This document shows, piece after piece, positions 38,502-45,975 of a stretch of 64,000 nucleotides of DNA; position 1 is the stretch's first letter, and each line of letters begins with the position of its first letter. Below the pieces are notes generated by a model that saw only the letters and a program-made list of their open reading frames with translations, had not been told where the DNA came from and did no database searches. Both the position numbers and the translations under genes were made by a program. The stretch is from Labrenzia sp. THAF82 (lineage in GTDB: Bacteria; Pseudomonadota; Alphaproteobacteria; Rhizobiales; Stappiaceae), in contig NZ_CP045354.1 in NCBI RefSeq assembly GCF_009363435.1, positions 4,368,501-4,432,500 on the forward strand, in the 5' to 3' direction.

Positions 38502-39128
38502 ATGTCCGCACCCACTAAAAAACAGTCCCTGAACGAGGCCCCTAACATTCATCCTGAAGCGAGCGTCACGAATTGCGAGCTGGGCATATGGACGGAAGTT
38601 GGTGCGCGAACTGAAATACGCGAAAGCCAAATGGATGACTATTCCTACATCGTTCAAGAAGGAGATGTCGTCTGGACAACTATCGGCAAGTTTTGCTCAA
38701 TTGCGCGCCGTGTGCGCATCAACCCAGGCAACCATGCGACCTGGCGAGCCTCTCAGCATCACTTCACCTATCGCGCTGCAGCCTATGGACTTGGCGAGGA
38801 CGATGCCGATTTCTTCGAATGGCGTAAGAGCGACTGGGTCACCGTAGGACATGACGTCTGGATTGGTCACAATGCCACCGTTCTTGCCGGCGTCCGCGTT
38901 GGCACCGGCGCCATCATTGCGGCGGGTGCCGTGGTCGCAAAGGACGTGGCACCCTACACGGTGGTAGGCGGCGTTGCCGCAAAGCCGATCAAGCGACGTT
39001 TTACAGAGGCACAGGCCGACGCTCTGATGGAAATTGCCTGGTGGGACTGGAGCCATGAAACGCTCAAGCAGCGCTTGCCGGATTTCCGAAAACTGGCGAT
39101 CGACGCGTTTATTGAAAAATATCGATAG
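38502..39128 (+). CDS. Phosphonate-associated hexapeptide-repeat acetyltransferase
   Basis: 208 residues. Left-handed beta-helix acetyltransferase of the xenobiotic/chloramphenicol type: hexapeptide repeats at about 15-75 and 120-160 (VTVGHDVWIGHNATVLAGV, VGTGAIIAAGAVVAKDV, VVGGVAAKPIKRRF), with a long insertion holding the probable catalytic His (NPGNHATWRASQHHF). This matches the phosphonate-metabolism transferase hexapeptide family that accompanies phn genes. The acetylated substrate is not established. Divergent from phnCDEE and with its own Pho box. Confidence 0.88.
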   Translation: MSAPTKKQSLNEAPNIHPEASVTNCELGIWTEVGARTEIRESQMDDYSYIVQEGDVVWTTIGKFCSIARRVRINPGNHATWRASQHHFTYRAAAYGLGEDDADFFEWRKSDWVTVGHDVWIGHNATVLAGVRVGTGAIIAAGAVVAKDVAPYTVVGGVAAKPIKRRFTEAQADALMEIAWWDWSHETLKQRLPDFRKLAIDAFIEKYR

Positions 39129-39206
39129 GTCTCTTCGAAAAAAGCCATATTGAACGCCTCCCCTGCGAGTGCTTTGCTGAACGGTAAACTTTATGGGAGG
39201 CACTTG

Positions 39207-39644
39207 ATGGCGACACGAATTGCGACCTGTAGATGCGGGCAATTGCGCGCCGAGTGCGAGGGTCATCCGGTACGTATCTCGGCTTGCCATTGCCTCGAAT
39301 GTCAGAAGAGAACGGGCAGTGTGTTCGCCGTTCAAGCTCGCTGGCCCGACGACAAGGTGCTGATAAAAGGAAATTTCTCCGAATGGCAGCGGGAATGTGA
39401 CAGCGAGCATGTAGCGACCTACAGGTTCTGCCCCAAATGCGGCTCCACACTTGCCTTTGTAATTGAAGGCTGGCCCGGCGTTATCGCAATTCCGGTGGGT
39501 GCGTTTGCAGATCCTGAATTTCCCTCACCACGCTTTTCGGTTTACGAGCACCGCAAGCATTCCTGGGTCACGGTACCAGGGGAAAATGTCGAGCACTCTT
39601 CAGATCCTTCGATTGCCTTCACACAGGGCGAACTCAGAAAATGA
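39207..39644 (+). CDS. GFA (glutathione-dependent formaldehyde-activating)-like/CENP-V domain protein
   Basis: 145 residues from the ATG at 39207 (GGGAGG upstream). The zinc cysteines are all visible: CRCGQLRAEC, ACHCLECQKRTGS and FCPKCGSTLAF. The family was named for S-hydroxymethylglutathione synthase activity, but most members, including short ones like this, have unknown substrates. It overlaps the next VOC gene by 4 bp (ATGA), so the two are translationally coupled. Confidence 0.9.
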   Translation: MATRIATCRCGQLRAECEGHPVRISACHCLECQKRTGSVFAVQARWPDDKVLIKGNFSEWQRECDSEHVATYRFCPKCGSTLAFVIEGWPGVIAIPVGAFADPEFPSPRFSVYEHRKHSWVTVPGENVEHSSDPSIAFTQGELRK

Positions 39645-40063
39645 GTACGCATGATCTCGACACCATGCAGAACACGCAACCCACTGTTGCAATCAGTCTC
39701 AGCCGCATCATTCTTTATGTGCGCGATGTGGACATCAGTGCGTGCTTTTATTCTTTCTTTTTCGGCTTCAAGGTCGTGAGAACCCCAACGGACCGATTGA
39801 CAGAACTGGTGCCGGAAAATGGGGGCGCGCACTTGCTGCTTCATCGGGCTGGCAAGGCCCAAAAGCTCGGCCAAGCGTCCGTCAAACTTGTTTTCGATGT
39901 CGAGGATGTGCAGGCTTTTAGGAAAGAGGCCAACAAAAAGGGCTTGAAGTTCGGCCCCGTTCACAAAGCTGACGGCTATTCTTTTTCGAACGCCAAAGAT
40001 CCGGACGGAAACTCCGTCCAAGTTTCCAGCCGCGCTTACAGAGACCAGGACAAAGGCAAGTAA
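39641..40063 (+). CDS. VOC (glyoxalase/bleomycin resistance) family protein
   Basis: 140 residues. A single VOC module: SRIILYVRDVDISACFYSFF at the N-terminus, VKLVFDVEDVQAFRKEANK in the middle and AKDPDGNSVQVSSR at the end. The usual metal-binding His near the first strand is replaced (RIILYVRDV), so a metal-dependent lyase or dioxygenase role is uncertain. Coupled to the GFA gene. Confidence 0.87.
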   Translation: MSTHDLDTMQNTQPTVAISLSRIILYVRDVDISACFYSFFFGFKVVRTPTDRLTELVPENGGAHLLLHRAGKAQKLGQASVKLVFDVEDVQAFRKEANKKGLKFGPVHKADGYSFSNAKDPDGNSVQVSSRAYRDQDKGK

Positions 40064-40102
40064 GCCTCCCCTTTTGGGCCAATAGCATGTAGTCTTTGCT
40101 GA

Positions 40103-40675
40103 ATGAAAAACGTTCCGGCCGTTCTACCTTCCAGCTTGGGTTTGTCGCTCCGTCGTTGGCGAGTGCTGAATCGCATCAAGCAGGACGTTCTGGCACACGA
40201 GCTGGGTGTTTCCCAAAGCCGCATTTCGCGATGGGAAAGCGGCCGGTCTCACCCAAACCACAAAGACTGCCTAAGGATTACGACACTCCTGCGCGCACGC
40301 GCGGACAGTGCGGCCGACAATGCTCTTTTGCATCTGGTGTCCCGGTCGAGCGAGCCCGTTCACCTGGTTTGCGATCTCACACACCGGCTTTTGGCCATGT
40401 CGCCTGCTCGGGAGCGGGAATGGCGCGCGCCTGTCTCGGAGTTTCTCCACCGCCCGCTCTGGCGATTTGCGACCGACGGCATCCGCAGTGTTGAGCACCG
40501 GTTGGCCGACTTTGGTTGGTTCGAACCGCTCAACGATGACGTTGTTTATTGGACCGAAGCTGCCGATTTTCCGGAGATGTCCATTCCGGAAAGCCAAATC
40601 CGGATTTCAAGGCTTCAGTTGTCAGACGGCAGCTTCGCACGCCTTGTCAGAGAAGAATCGTCGAGAGCCGCATAA
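40103..40675 (+). CDS. XRE-family helix-turn-helix regulator
   Basis: 190 residues. The helix-turn-helix covers about 12-62 (SLRRWRVLNRIKQDVLAHEL, GVSQSRISRWESGRSHPN). The remaining 120 residues form an unrecognised sensor-like domain with repeated hydrophobic strands (PVHLVCDLTHRLLAMSP, FRISRLQL-like end). It stands alone, 39 bp after the VOC gene and 48 bp before the HD gene. Target genes unknown. Confidence 0.82.
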   Translation: MKNVPAVLPSSLGLSLRRWRVLNRIKQDVLAHELGVSQSRISRWESGRSHPNHKDCLRITTLLRARADSAADNALLHLVSRSSEPVHLVCDLTHRLLAMSPAREREWRAPVSEFLHRPLWRFATDGIRSVEHRLADFGWFEPLNDDVVYWTEAADFPEMSIPESQIRISRLQLSDGSFARLVREESSRAA

Positions 40676-40723
40676 ATTATTCAGGCTCTCGTTGGGACGG
40701 GTGCTCAGCGCTAAACTGCGCAT

Positions 40724-41362
40724 ATGACCGATCAAATCATTCCTGCTGACAAAGCTTCACCTCTTTCCCGAATGGATGCCAACCGACTTTCGGGCCTGCT
40801 GTCATTTCTCCAGGCCGCAGAGCAACTGAAAGACACGCTGCGGTCAGGCACCACGCGAAAGAAACGACCGGAAAGCACAGCTGAACACACTTGGCGGCTT
40901 GCACTCATGGTGCTTGTTTTCGAGCGCGAGCTTGAAGGGCTCGATCTTCAAAGACTGATAAAACTGTGCCTCATCCATGACCTTGGCGAAGCCATTTCCG
41001 GAGATGTTCCGGCTCCGTCCCAAAGACAGGATGACGACAGACAGGAACGGGAAAGGCGCGACTTTGAAACGCTCTGTGCGCCGCTGCCCAAAGACATGCG
41101 AGACCATCTTATGGCTCTTTGGTTGGAATATGCGGCTGCAGAAACCGCAGAGGCTCAGCTGGCCAAGGCTTTCGACAAGCTGGAAACAATGCTCCAGCAT
41201 CTCCTGATGCCCCCGGGAGACGTGATCTTTTACGAATTCAATCTCACCTATGGACGTGAACGTACGGATTTTTCTCCGCTGACCCGGCAAATACGAGATT
41301 TGGTGGACAAAGGCACACGACAGATTATGGAGGATCTGCAGAACGCCGCATCCAGGACCTGA
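40724..41362 (+). CDS. HD-domain hydrolase, YfbR/HDDC2-like
   Basis: 212 residues. HD-type phosphohydrolase: STAEHTWRLALMVLVF carries the first His, CLIHDLGEAISGDVP the HD pair and an acidic ED cluster, and KAFDKLETMLQHLL the final Asp. This arrangement matches the 5'-deoxynucleotidase YfbR / HDDC2 group, which hydrolyses deoxynucleoside monophosphates. Cytoplasmic, no signal peptide. Confidence 0.88.
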   Translation: MTDQIIPADKASPLSRMDANRLSGLLSFLQAAEQLKDTLRSGTTRKKRPESTAEHTWRLALMVLVFERELEGLDLQRLIKLCLIHDLGEAISGDVPAPSQRQDDDRQERERRDFETLCAPLPKDMRDHLMALWLEYAAAETAEAQLAKAFDKLETMLQHLLMPPGDVIFYEFNLTYGRERTDFSPLTRQIRDLVDKGTRQIMEDLQNAASRT

Positions 41363-41489
41363 ATGCAATTCCGTGGCGAGAAGACTTCGTGAAGCGAACA
41401 CATGCATTTCTGGGTCTTGGACAACCGGATTGTGGACCCTTAAGCTGATGTGAAAGGATCGATTGACCATCACATCCGGAGAAAACGAC

Positions 41490-41855
41490 ATGTATTCAGT
41501 ATTGCCCCGCAGCCTGGGCCCTGTCCTTGGTGTCGAGATATCCGGAAAAGTAGACATCGCTCAAGAAAAAGAGCTGATCGCCAAGGCTGAAGAGCTGATC
41601 GAGGCACATGACAAGATCAGCATACTTGTCACGCTCGGTGACCATGTTGGCACGTCATTTGAGGCGGCGGCTGCCGACATCAGATGGATGCTCACTCACC
41701 TGGCGCATCTCAACAAGATTGCTATCGTGACTGACAGCAAGATGCTGGCAACCCTGGTTGCCGTCGATGCGACTTTTGCAAAGCTGGTCGGGATCGAGGA
41801 AAAACACTTTGACAGAAATGAAATTGAAATCGCCTGGCATTGGATAGAAAGCTAA
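41490..41855 (+). CDS. STAS/SpoIIAA-like domain protein
   Basis: 121 residues from the ATG at 41490 (GGAGAAAACGAC upstream); the frame opens at a TTG at 41463. Sequence pattern VLGVEISGKVDIAQEKELI ... NKIAIVTDSKMLATLVAVD ... is that of the SpoIIAA-like (DUF3478) fold, a variant STAS domain often found in single-domain proteins of unknown role. Its stop overlaps the stop of the convergent amidotransferase gene by 4 bp. Confidence 0.82.
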   Translation: MYSVLPRSLGPVLGVEISGKVDIAQEKELIAKAEELIEAHDKISILVTLGDHVGTSFEAAAADIRWMLTHLAHLNKIAIVTDSKMLATLVAVDATFAKLVGIEEKHFDRNEIEIAWHWIES

Positions 41856-42649
41856 ACGGCGGCAACTTCGGCAAGTTCCTCGTCACTTACAAACGCCATC
41901 TCAGTAACCGTCCCATTTTTTACCTCGATCATGTGACCTTGCTGGACTTCCACCCAGCAATTTGGTGCTTCATCGAGCGGTTCGGACACAACCATGACGC
42001 CGTCTGAAAACTCCCGGTAATAGAGCGTCGGGGCAAATCGATCCGATGCATAGCGCGCTGCATAAAGGGTCTCGCCATTCGACCAGGCCGATGCAAATCG
42101 CATGTGCGGCGCGGTTCCGGCATATTTGGAGACGGCTTCGGCTTCGCTCACCGTTCGCGCCATTGCGGCCCGAGGATGCAGTTTCAAACCATAGGCCAAA
42201 GCGATCAAAAACAGACTTTCACTGTCCGTGCCCCCTGCCCTGTGGCGGTAAAGATCATCCGGGATCATGTTGTCCAGGCGTCGCCGAACGGTGTCGTATC
42301 CGCCAACCTGGCCATTGTGCATGAATGTCCAGTGCTCGAAGGTATAGGGATGGCAATTGTCGCGCGTTGTTGCGGTACCTGTAGACGCACGCACATGCGC
42401 CAGAAAGTGTCCGGAGCGAACGTGACGGGCGATCTGGAGAAGGTTCGGATCCGACCAGGCCGGGCGCACATCCTTGTAGAGGCATGGCGTTTCACGGTCG
42501 CCATACCAGGCGACTCCGAACCCGTCCGCATTGACTGCCGTCTTACAGGAAAGCGCATTCCGGCTTTGGTCGATGAGGGAATGCTGCGGGTCGCAAATCA
42601 CTTCCTCCAGATATTTGGGAACTCCACTCCAGGCGGCCCAGCGGCACAT
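41852..42649 (-). CDS. Class II glutamine amidotransferase-type hydrolase (YafJ/EgtC-like)
   Basis: 265 residues from the ATG at 42649, placing the catalytic cysteine at position 2 (MCRWAAWSG) after Met removal; AAAGGAGA precedes the start. Ntn-hydrolase core: CKTAVNADGFGVAWYG, GHFLAHVRASTGTATTRDNCHPY, FMHNGQVGGY and GGTDSESLFLIALAYG. This is a stand-alone glutaminase domain without a synthase partner, as in YafJ and in EgtC, which removes a gamma-glutamyl group in ergothioneine synthesis. It lies 10 bp after the PLP enzyme gene, so they are one operon. Confidence 0.88.
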   Translation of the reverse strand: MCRWAAWSGVPKYLEEVICDPQHSLIDQSRNALSCKTAVNADGFGVAWYGDRETPCLYKDVRPAWSDPNLLQIARHVRSGHFLAHVRASTGTATTRDNCHPYTFEHWTFMHNGQVGGYDTVRRRLDNMIPDDLYRHRAGGTDSESLFLIALAYGLKLHPRAAMARTVSEAEAVSKYAGTAPHMRFASAWSNGETLYAARYASDRFAPTLYYREFSDGVMVVSEPLDEAPNCWVEVQQGHMIEVKNGTVTEMAFVSDEELAEVAAV

Positions 42650-42659
42650 ATGGTCTCCT

Positions 42660-44126
42660 TTATGCAGCGTCCCGCACAGCCTTAAAGCGCGCGGTGGTCG
42701 TATCACAGTTGTAAGAGTCAGCGGCCGGGTAAGGATTGAGTGCCAGTTCCTCAACTGCTGCGATGATTGCGTCAGTCTTTTTGTCACTCATCAGCACGGA
42801 AAAGTTGAGTCTTGTCCAGCCGGGCTTTTTGAGTTCTTCACCGGACAGAATACCTGCTCTCAGCAATTCCGACTCGTCCCTGTCTATGCCCAGAAGGCGG
42901 TGGGCATAAGGTCCGGCGCACGCGCAGCCCCCACGTGCCTGAATACCGTAAAGATCAGACAGCATCCTTGTAACCAGTTGCTGGTGGATGTAGCCACCAC
43001 GTTCGGTATCCCTGATGCGGAAGGAAAAAATTGGAAGCGCGTGCCTAGCGTTCGGATTCCCCAGAATTTCAATCGCCGAATTGTGCCGCCAGGCCGAAAG
43101 CGCTTTCGCGCGCGCCACCGCATTGCGCTCATCCATGCAGCTTTGCCCGATTGCCTCTTTGACGAGAAATGCAAGTGCGGCGCGAATGTCTCCCACCACG
43201 TTGGGCGTTCCGGCTTCTTCGCGGACGGCAATTTCCTCGCAGTAATCGTGTTGCCAGGGAGATACGAAACGGACCGTACCGCCACCTGGAAAAACAGGCG
43301 TGCCCAGCGAGACTGCAGCCTTGCGCACGATCATCACACCAGAGGCTGCGGGGCCACCAATGAATTTATGTGGTGAGACCACCAAGGCGTCTATCTGCGT
43401 TTCCTGCCCGGCATTGACGTCGATCGGAAGGTAAGGTCCTGAACCTGCGCAGTCCCAGACACTGAGCGCGCCGTATTTCTTTAGGACGCGTGTGACCGCG
43501 TCGCTATCGGTCACAATACCGGTGACATTCGACATCATTGAAAAGGCACCGACAATCAACCGGTCCGGTCCCGCGTTTTTCAGCAAGGTTTCCAGGTCAT
43601 GGAGGTCCGGACCGCCATCTTCAGCTTCAGAAACCTCGACCACCTCGGCTCCGCTTTCGCGCCAAGGCAAAATGTCTGAGTGATGTTCATAGGGGCCGAT
43701 GACGACCAGCGGACGATGACCTTCTTCGACTGCAGCCGACACGCCAAGAAGATGGACCAGCCTGTTCAAACCGGCCGTTGCACCCGAACCGCAAAAAACA
43801 GTGGCATAGTGTTCGTTCGCGCCACAAATCCTTGCGATTTCAGAGCGTGCTGCACCACGCATACGCGTCATGGCACTGCCACAATAAGACGCTTCTGTAT
43901 GAGAATTGGCATAGACAGGCAGTATCTCTTCAAGGACGAAATCCTCGATCTGACGCAGAGCGCGCCCGGACGCGACATAGTCTGCATAGATCATTTCCCG
44001 TTCGCCGAACGGGCCTGAAATGGTTGTCCCTTCGCCAATCAGACCGGCCCGAAGCCGATCCATGAGGTCGTCACCCTTGAGTTCGTTCTTGAAGCAATCG
44101 AGCGCTGTTTCGCTTGTTTGGGTCAT
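42660..44126 (-). CDS. Class V aminotransferase-fold PLP enzyme, cysteine desulfurase-like
   Basis: 488 residues. Fold-type I PLP enzyme. N-terminal YADYVASGRALRQIEDFV and FCGSGATAGLNRLVHLL; the PLP-lysine is in VVSPHKFIGGPAASGV; a late cysteine-rich loop is IQARGGCACAGPYAHRLLGID, which occupies the position of the catalytic Cys loop of SufS/IscS enzymes. Probable cysteine or cysteine-conjugate lyase/desulfurase; the substrate is not assigned. Co-operonic with a class II amidotransferase and divergent from an Lrp regulator, which suggests amino-acid-responsive control. Confidence 0.85.
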   Translation of the reverse strand: MTQTSETALDCFKNELKGDDLMDRLRAGLIGEGTTISGPFGEREMIYADYVASGRALRQIEDFVLEEILPVYANSHTEASYCGSAMTRMRGAARSEIARICGANEHYATVFCGSGATAGLNRLVHLLGVSAAVEEGHRPLVVIGPYEHHSDILPWRESGAEVVEVSEAEDGGPDLHDLETLLKNAGPDRLIVGAFSMMSNVTGIVTDSDAVTRVLKKYGALSVWDCAGSGPYLPIDVNAGQETQIDALVVSPHKFIGGPAASGVMIVRKAAVSLGTPVFPGGGTVRFVSPWQHDYCEEIAVREEAGTPNVVGDIRAALAFLVKEAIGQSCMDERNAVARAKALSAWRHNSAIEILGNPNARHALPIFSFRIRDTERGGYIHQQLVTRMLSDLYGIQARGGCACAGPYAHRLLGIDRDESELLRAGILSGEELKKPGWTRLNFSVLMSDKKTDAIIAAVEELALNPYPAADSYNCDTTTARFKAVRDAA

Positions 44127-44230
44127 TATGTGCTCCGAATCCGATTTCTCAGATCATACGACCCATCAAGGTTTGTTTTCTTCACCTAATGAGATTGTTA
44201 TTCTGCCAAATTTGTGTCAATTGACCCGAT

Positions 44231-44692
44231 ATGGAGAAAAAATTAGATCAAATTGATCGTGCGCTCGTCAGGGCATTGCAGCGTGAAGCGCGTCTTTCGC
44301 AAAGGGAACTTGCTGACGAGGTTGGCCTTTCCCAAAATGCCTGCTGGCGCCGACTGAAGGCCTTGCACGAGAGCGGACTTATCGAAGGGCATACCGTGCG
44401 TCTGAACCCTGCCCGGCTTGGTCTCAATCTTACTGTGTTCGTGATGATCCGAACACGTCACCATTCCAAGGAATGGCTAAAGACCTTCCGCGATGAAGTC
44501 GCGTCGATCCCGAACGTGATCGATTTCTATCGAATCGCCGGGGACTACGACTACATGCTGAAAGTGGTTGCGGAGGACATGAATGCCTTCGACCGAATCT
44601 ATCAACGCCTTATCGACAAGATCGATCTCGACACCGTCACATCTTACATGACCATGGAAGCGATCGCGGACGCCCGCGATCTTCCGATTTAG
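44231..44692 (+). CDS. Lrp/AsnC-family transcriptional regulator
   Basis: 153 residues. N-terminal helix-turn-helix (LDQIDRALVRALQREARLSQ, VGLSQNACWRRLKAL) and a C-terminal RAM/AsnC ligand domain (GDYDYMLKVVAEDMNAFDRI). The family binds amino acids. It diverges from the PLP enzyme operon with a 104-bp gap that contains the palindrome CAAATTTG, a possible operator. Probably controls that operon. Confidence 0.9.
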   Translation: MEKKLDQIDRALVRALQREARLSQRELADEVGLSQNACWRRLKALHESGLIEGHTVRLNPARLGLNLTVFVMIRTRHHSKEWLKTFRDEVASIPNVIDFYRIAGDYDYMLKVVAEDMNAFDRIYQRLIDKIDLDTVTSYMTMEAIADARDLPI

Positions 44693-44707
44693 TCGTTCTC
44701 TGGCCCG

Positions 44708-45820
44708 TCAGGAGTGTTCGGTTTTCTTCAAGACGACGGTCAGGATGGTTTTTTTCTCAAGGTGCCGTCGATTTGGCCCTCTGCAAGCGTCGGCCCAGAT
44801 AGCCCTTTCCATGCGCTCGTAAAAGATCTCCGCCAGTTGAGCCGCTTCAAGAGGCGTGTCGCTCGACGGCGTGAACAAATGCGCCTTCAACGTGCTGTGA
44901 AGTACGGCGCGCGCAGCCTTGGTCTTTTTTCGAGCATAAAGGTGCGGTGTCATCAAAAGACCGCCTAAGGGATCGGCATCCTGACCATCGCTGAACTTGA
45001 TGTCCAGATGCTCAATGTCACAAGCCGTTCCCTGCGACATAGCCTGATGAATAGCCGAACGGGCATCATCTGCCGTCAGGAACCAGACCGCTACGACGAA
45101 ATTATCGACCAGAGACTGCTCGAGAAGACCATCCTTGACCATCGCGTAGGCCGTTTCGGTTGCGAAGGGCATTAGGATGCTTCTCGAAGGAGCAACCCCA
45201 TTCCTGGTGTTCCTGTCGGCAACCGATCCCATCGTTGACACGATCAGGCGACCACCTGTCGCAAGTTCGTGCATTCGGTTTTTCACGAAATGGGCAAAGT
45301 CGTTCAGGGCTTTCTGTCTCAGATCCGCATAGGCCAGCGCAGGCAACTCATGAAACCACAAAGTGCCCGGCGAAAAAGTTGTTTGAGGCCTGCTGAGCCA
45401 GTGTGTCGCGTAAAACGCAGTCGATAGTGAGAGCGCGTTTTTTGGAAAAATCTCCTTGTAGAAGTCACGCGCAACGAGCTGAATTTGCGGCGGATTTGGC
45501 TTGGAAACTATGCCGTCTTGCCCAAACAATCGGCTTCTCAACGCCGACCAGTCATTGCCGGGCAGATCTACAAAACAGGCTGAAACCCGTTGCGCAGGTG
45601 GCGCTTTTCGCCACACATCAAGAACGGGACGCACAGTGCGAAGAGACCCCAATCCGGGCCCACAGCCAAAGTCGGCAATGGCGGGCACTTCGTTCAAGGA
45701 TTGCGTCTTGCCTGCGTATTCTCGCAGCAGCGTCTCGTGCTCTTCGATGTTTTTGATCTGATCGACGGAATTCAAGTCGTAGTCAATCATGCCGTGCGTT
45801 GCTCTGGCAGGCTCCGCCAT
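44708..45820 (-). CDS. SABATH-type carboxyl methyltransferase (Methyltransf_7)
   Basis: 370 residues from the ATG at 45820 (AGAGGAGCGGAGAA upstream). The layout matches plant SABATH enzymes: a start region DYDLNSVDQIKNIEEHETLL, SAM-binding IADFGCGPGLGSLRTV, SVSACFVDLPGNDWSALRSR-like loop, and the substrate-site motif SLSTAFYATHWLSRP in place of the plant SSYSLHWLS. Such enzymes methylate carboxylates of small molecules using S-adenosylmethionine. Members in bacteria are few and their substrates mostly unknown. It converges with the Lrp gene (15-bp gap). Confidence 0.82.
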   Translation of the reverse strand: MAEPARATHGMIDYDLNSVDQIKNIEEHETLLREYAGKTQSLNEVPAIADFGCGPGLGSLRTVRPVLDVWRKAPPAQRVSACFVDLPGNDWSALRSRLFGQDGIVSKPNPPQIQLVARDFYKEIFPKNALSLSTAFYATHWLSRPQTTFSPGTLWFHELPALAYADLRQKALNDFAHFVKNRMHELATGGRLIVSTMGSVADRNTRNGVAPSRSILMPFATETAYAMVKDGLLEQSLVDNFVVAVWFLTADDARSAIHQAMSQGTACDIEHLDIKFSDGQDADPLGGLLMTPHLYARKKTKAARAVLHSTLKAHLFTPSSDTPLEAAQLAEIFYERMERAIWADACRGPNRRHLEKKTILTVVLKKTEHS

Positions 45821-45925
45821 TTCTCCGCTCCTCTCTTGCGTCCAGTAAACTGCCTGTGCGCATGAGGTGGGCATGCTACGTTACGTAAGCAAATTAAGTC
45901 TTTGTAATGGCAACACGAACGCAAA

Positions 45926-45953
45926 CAGCCGACGTCCCGGAGAACATCGGCTG
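45926..45953 (-). terminator. Terminator-like hairpin after the SH3-domain protein gene
   Basis: On the minus-strand RNA a 10-bp stem (CAGCCGATGU pairing with ACGUCGGCUG, one G-U) encloses an 8-base loop and is followed by UUUGCGUU. It lies 23 bp after the stop codon at 45976. Confidence 0.6.
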
Positions 45954-45975
45954 CTTCATTTCAACCAGGATCGCC

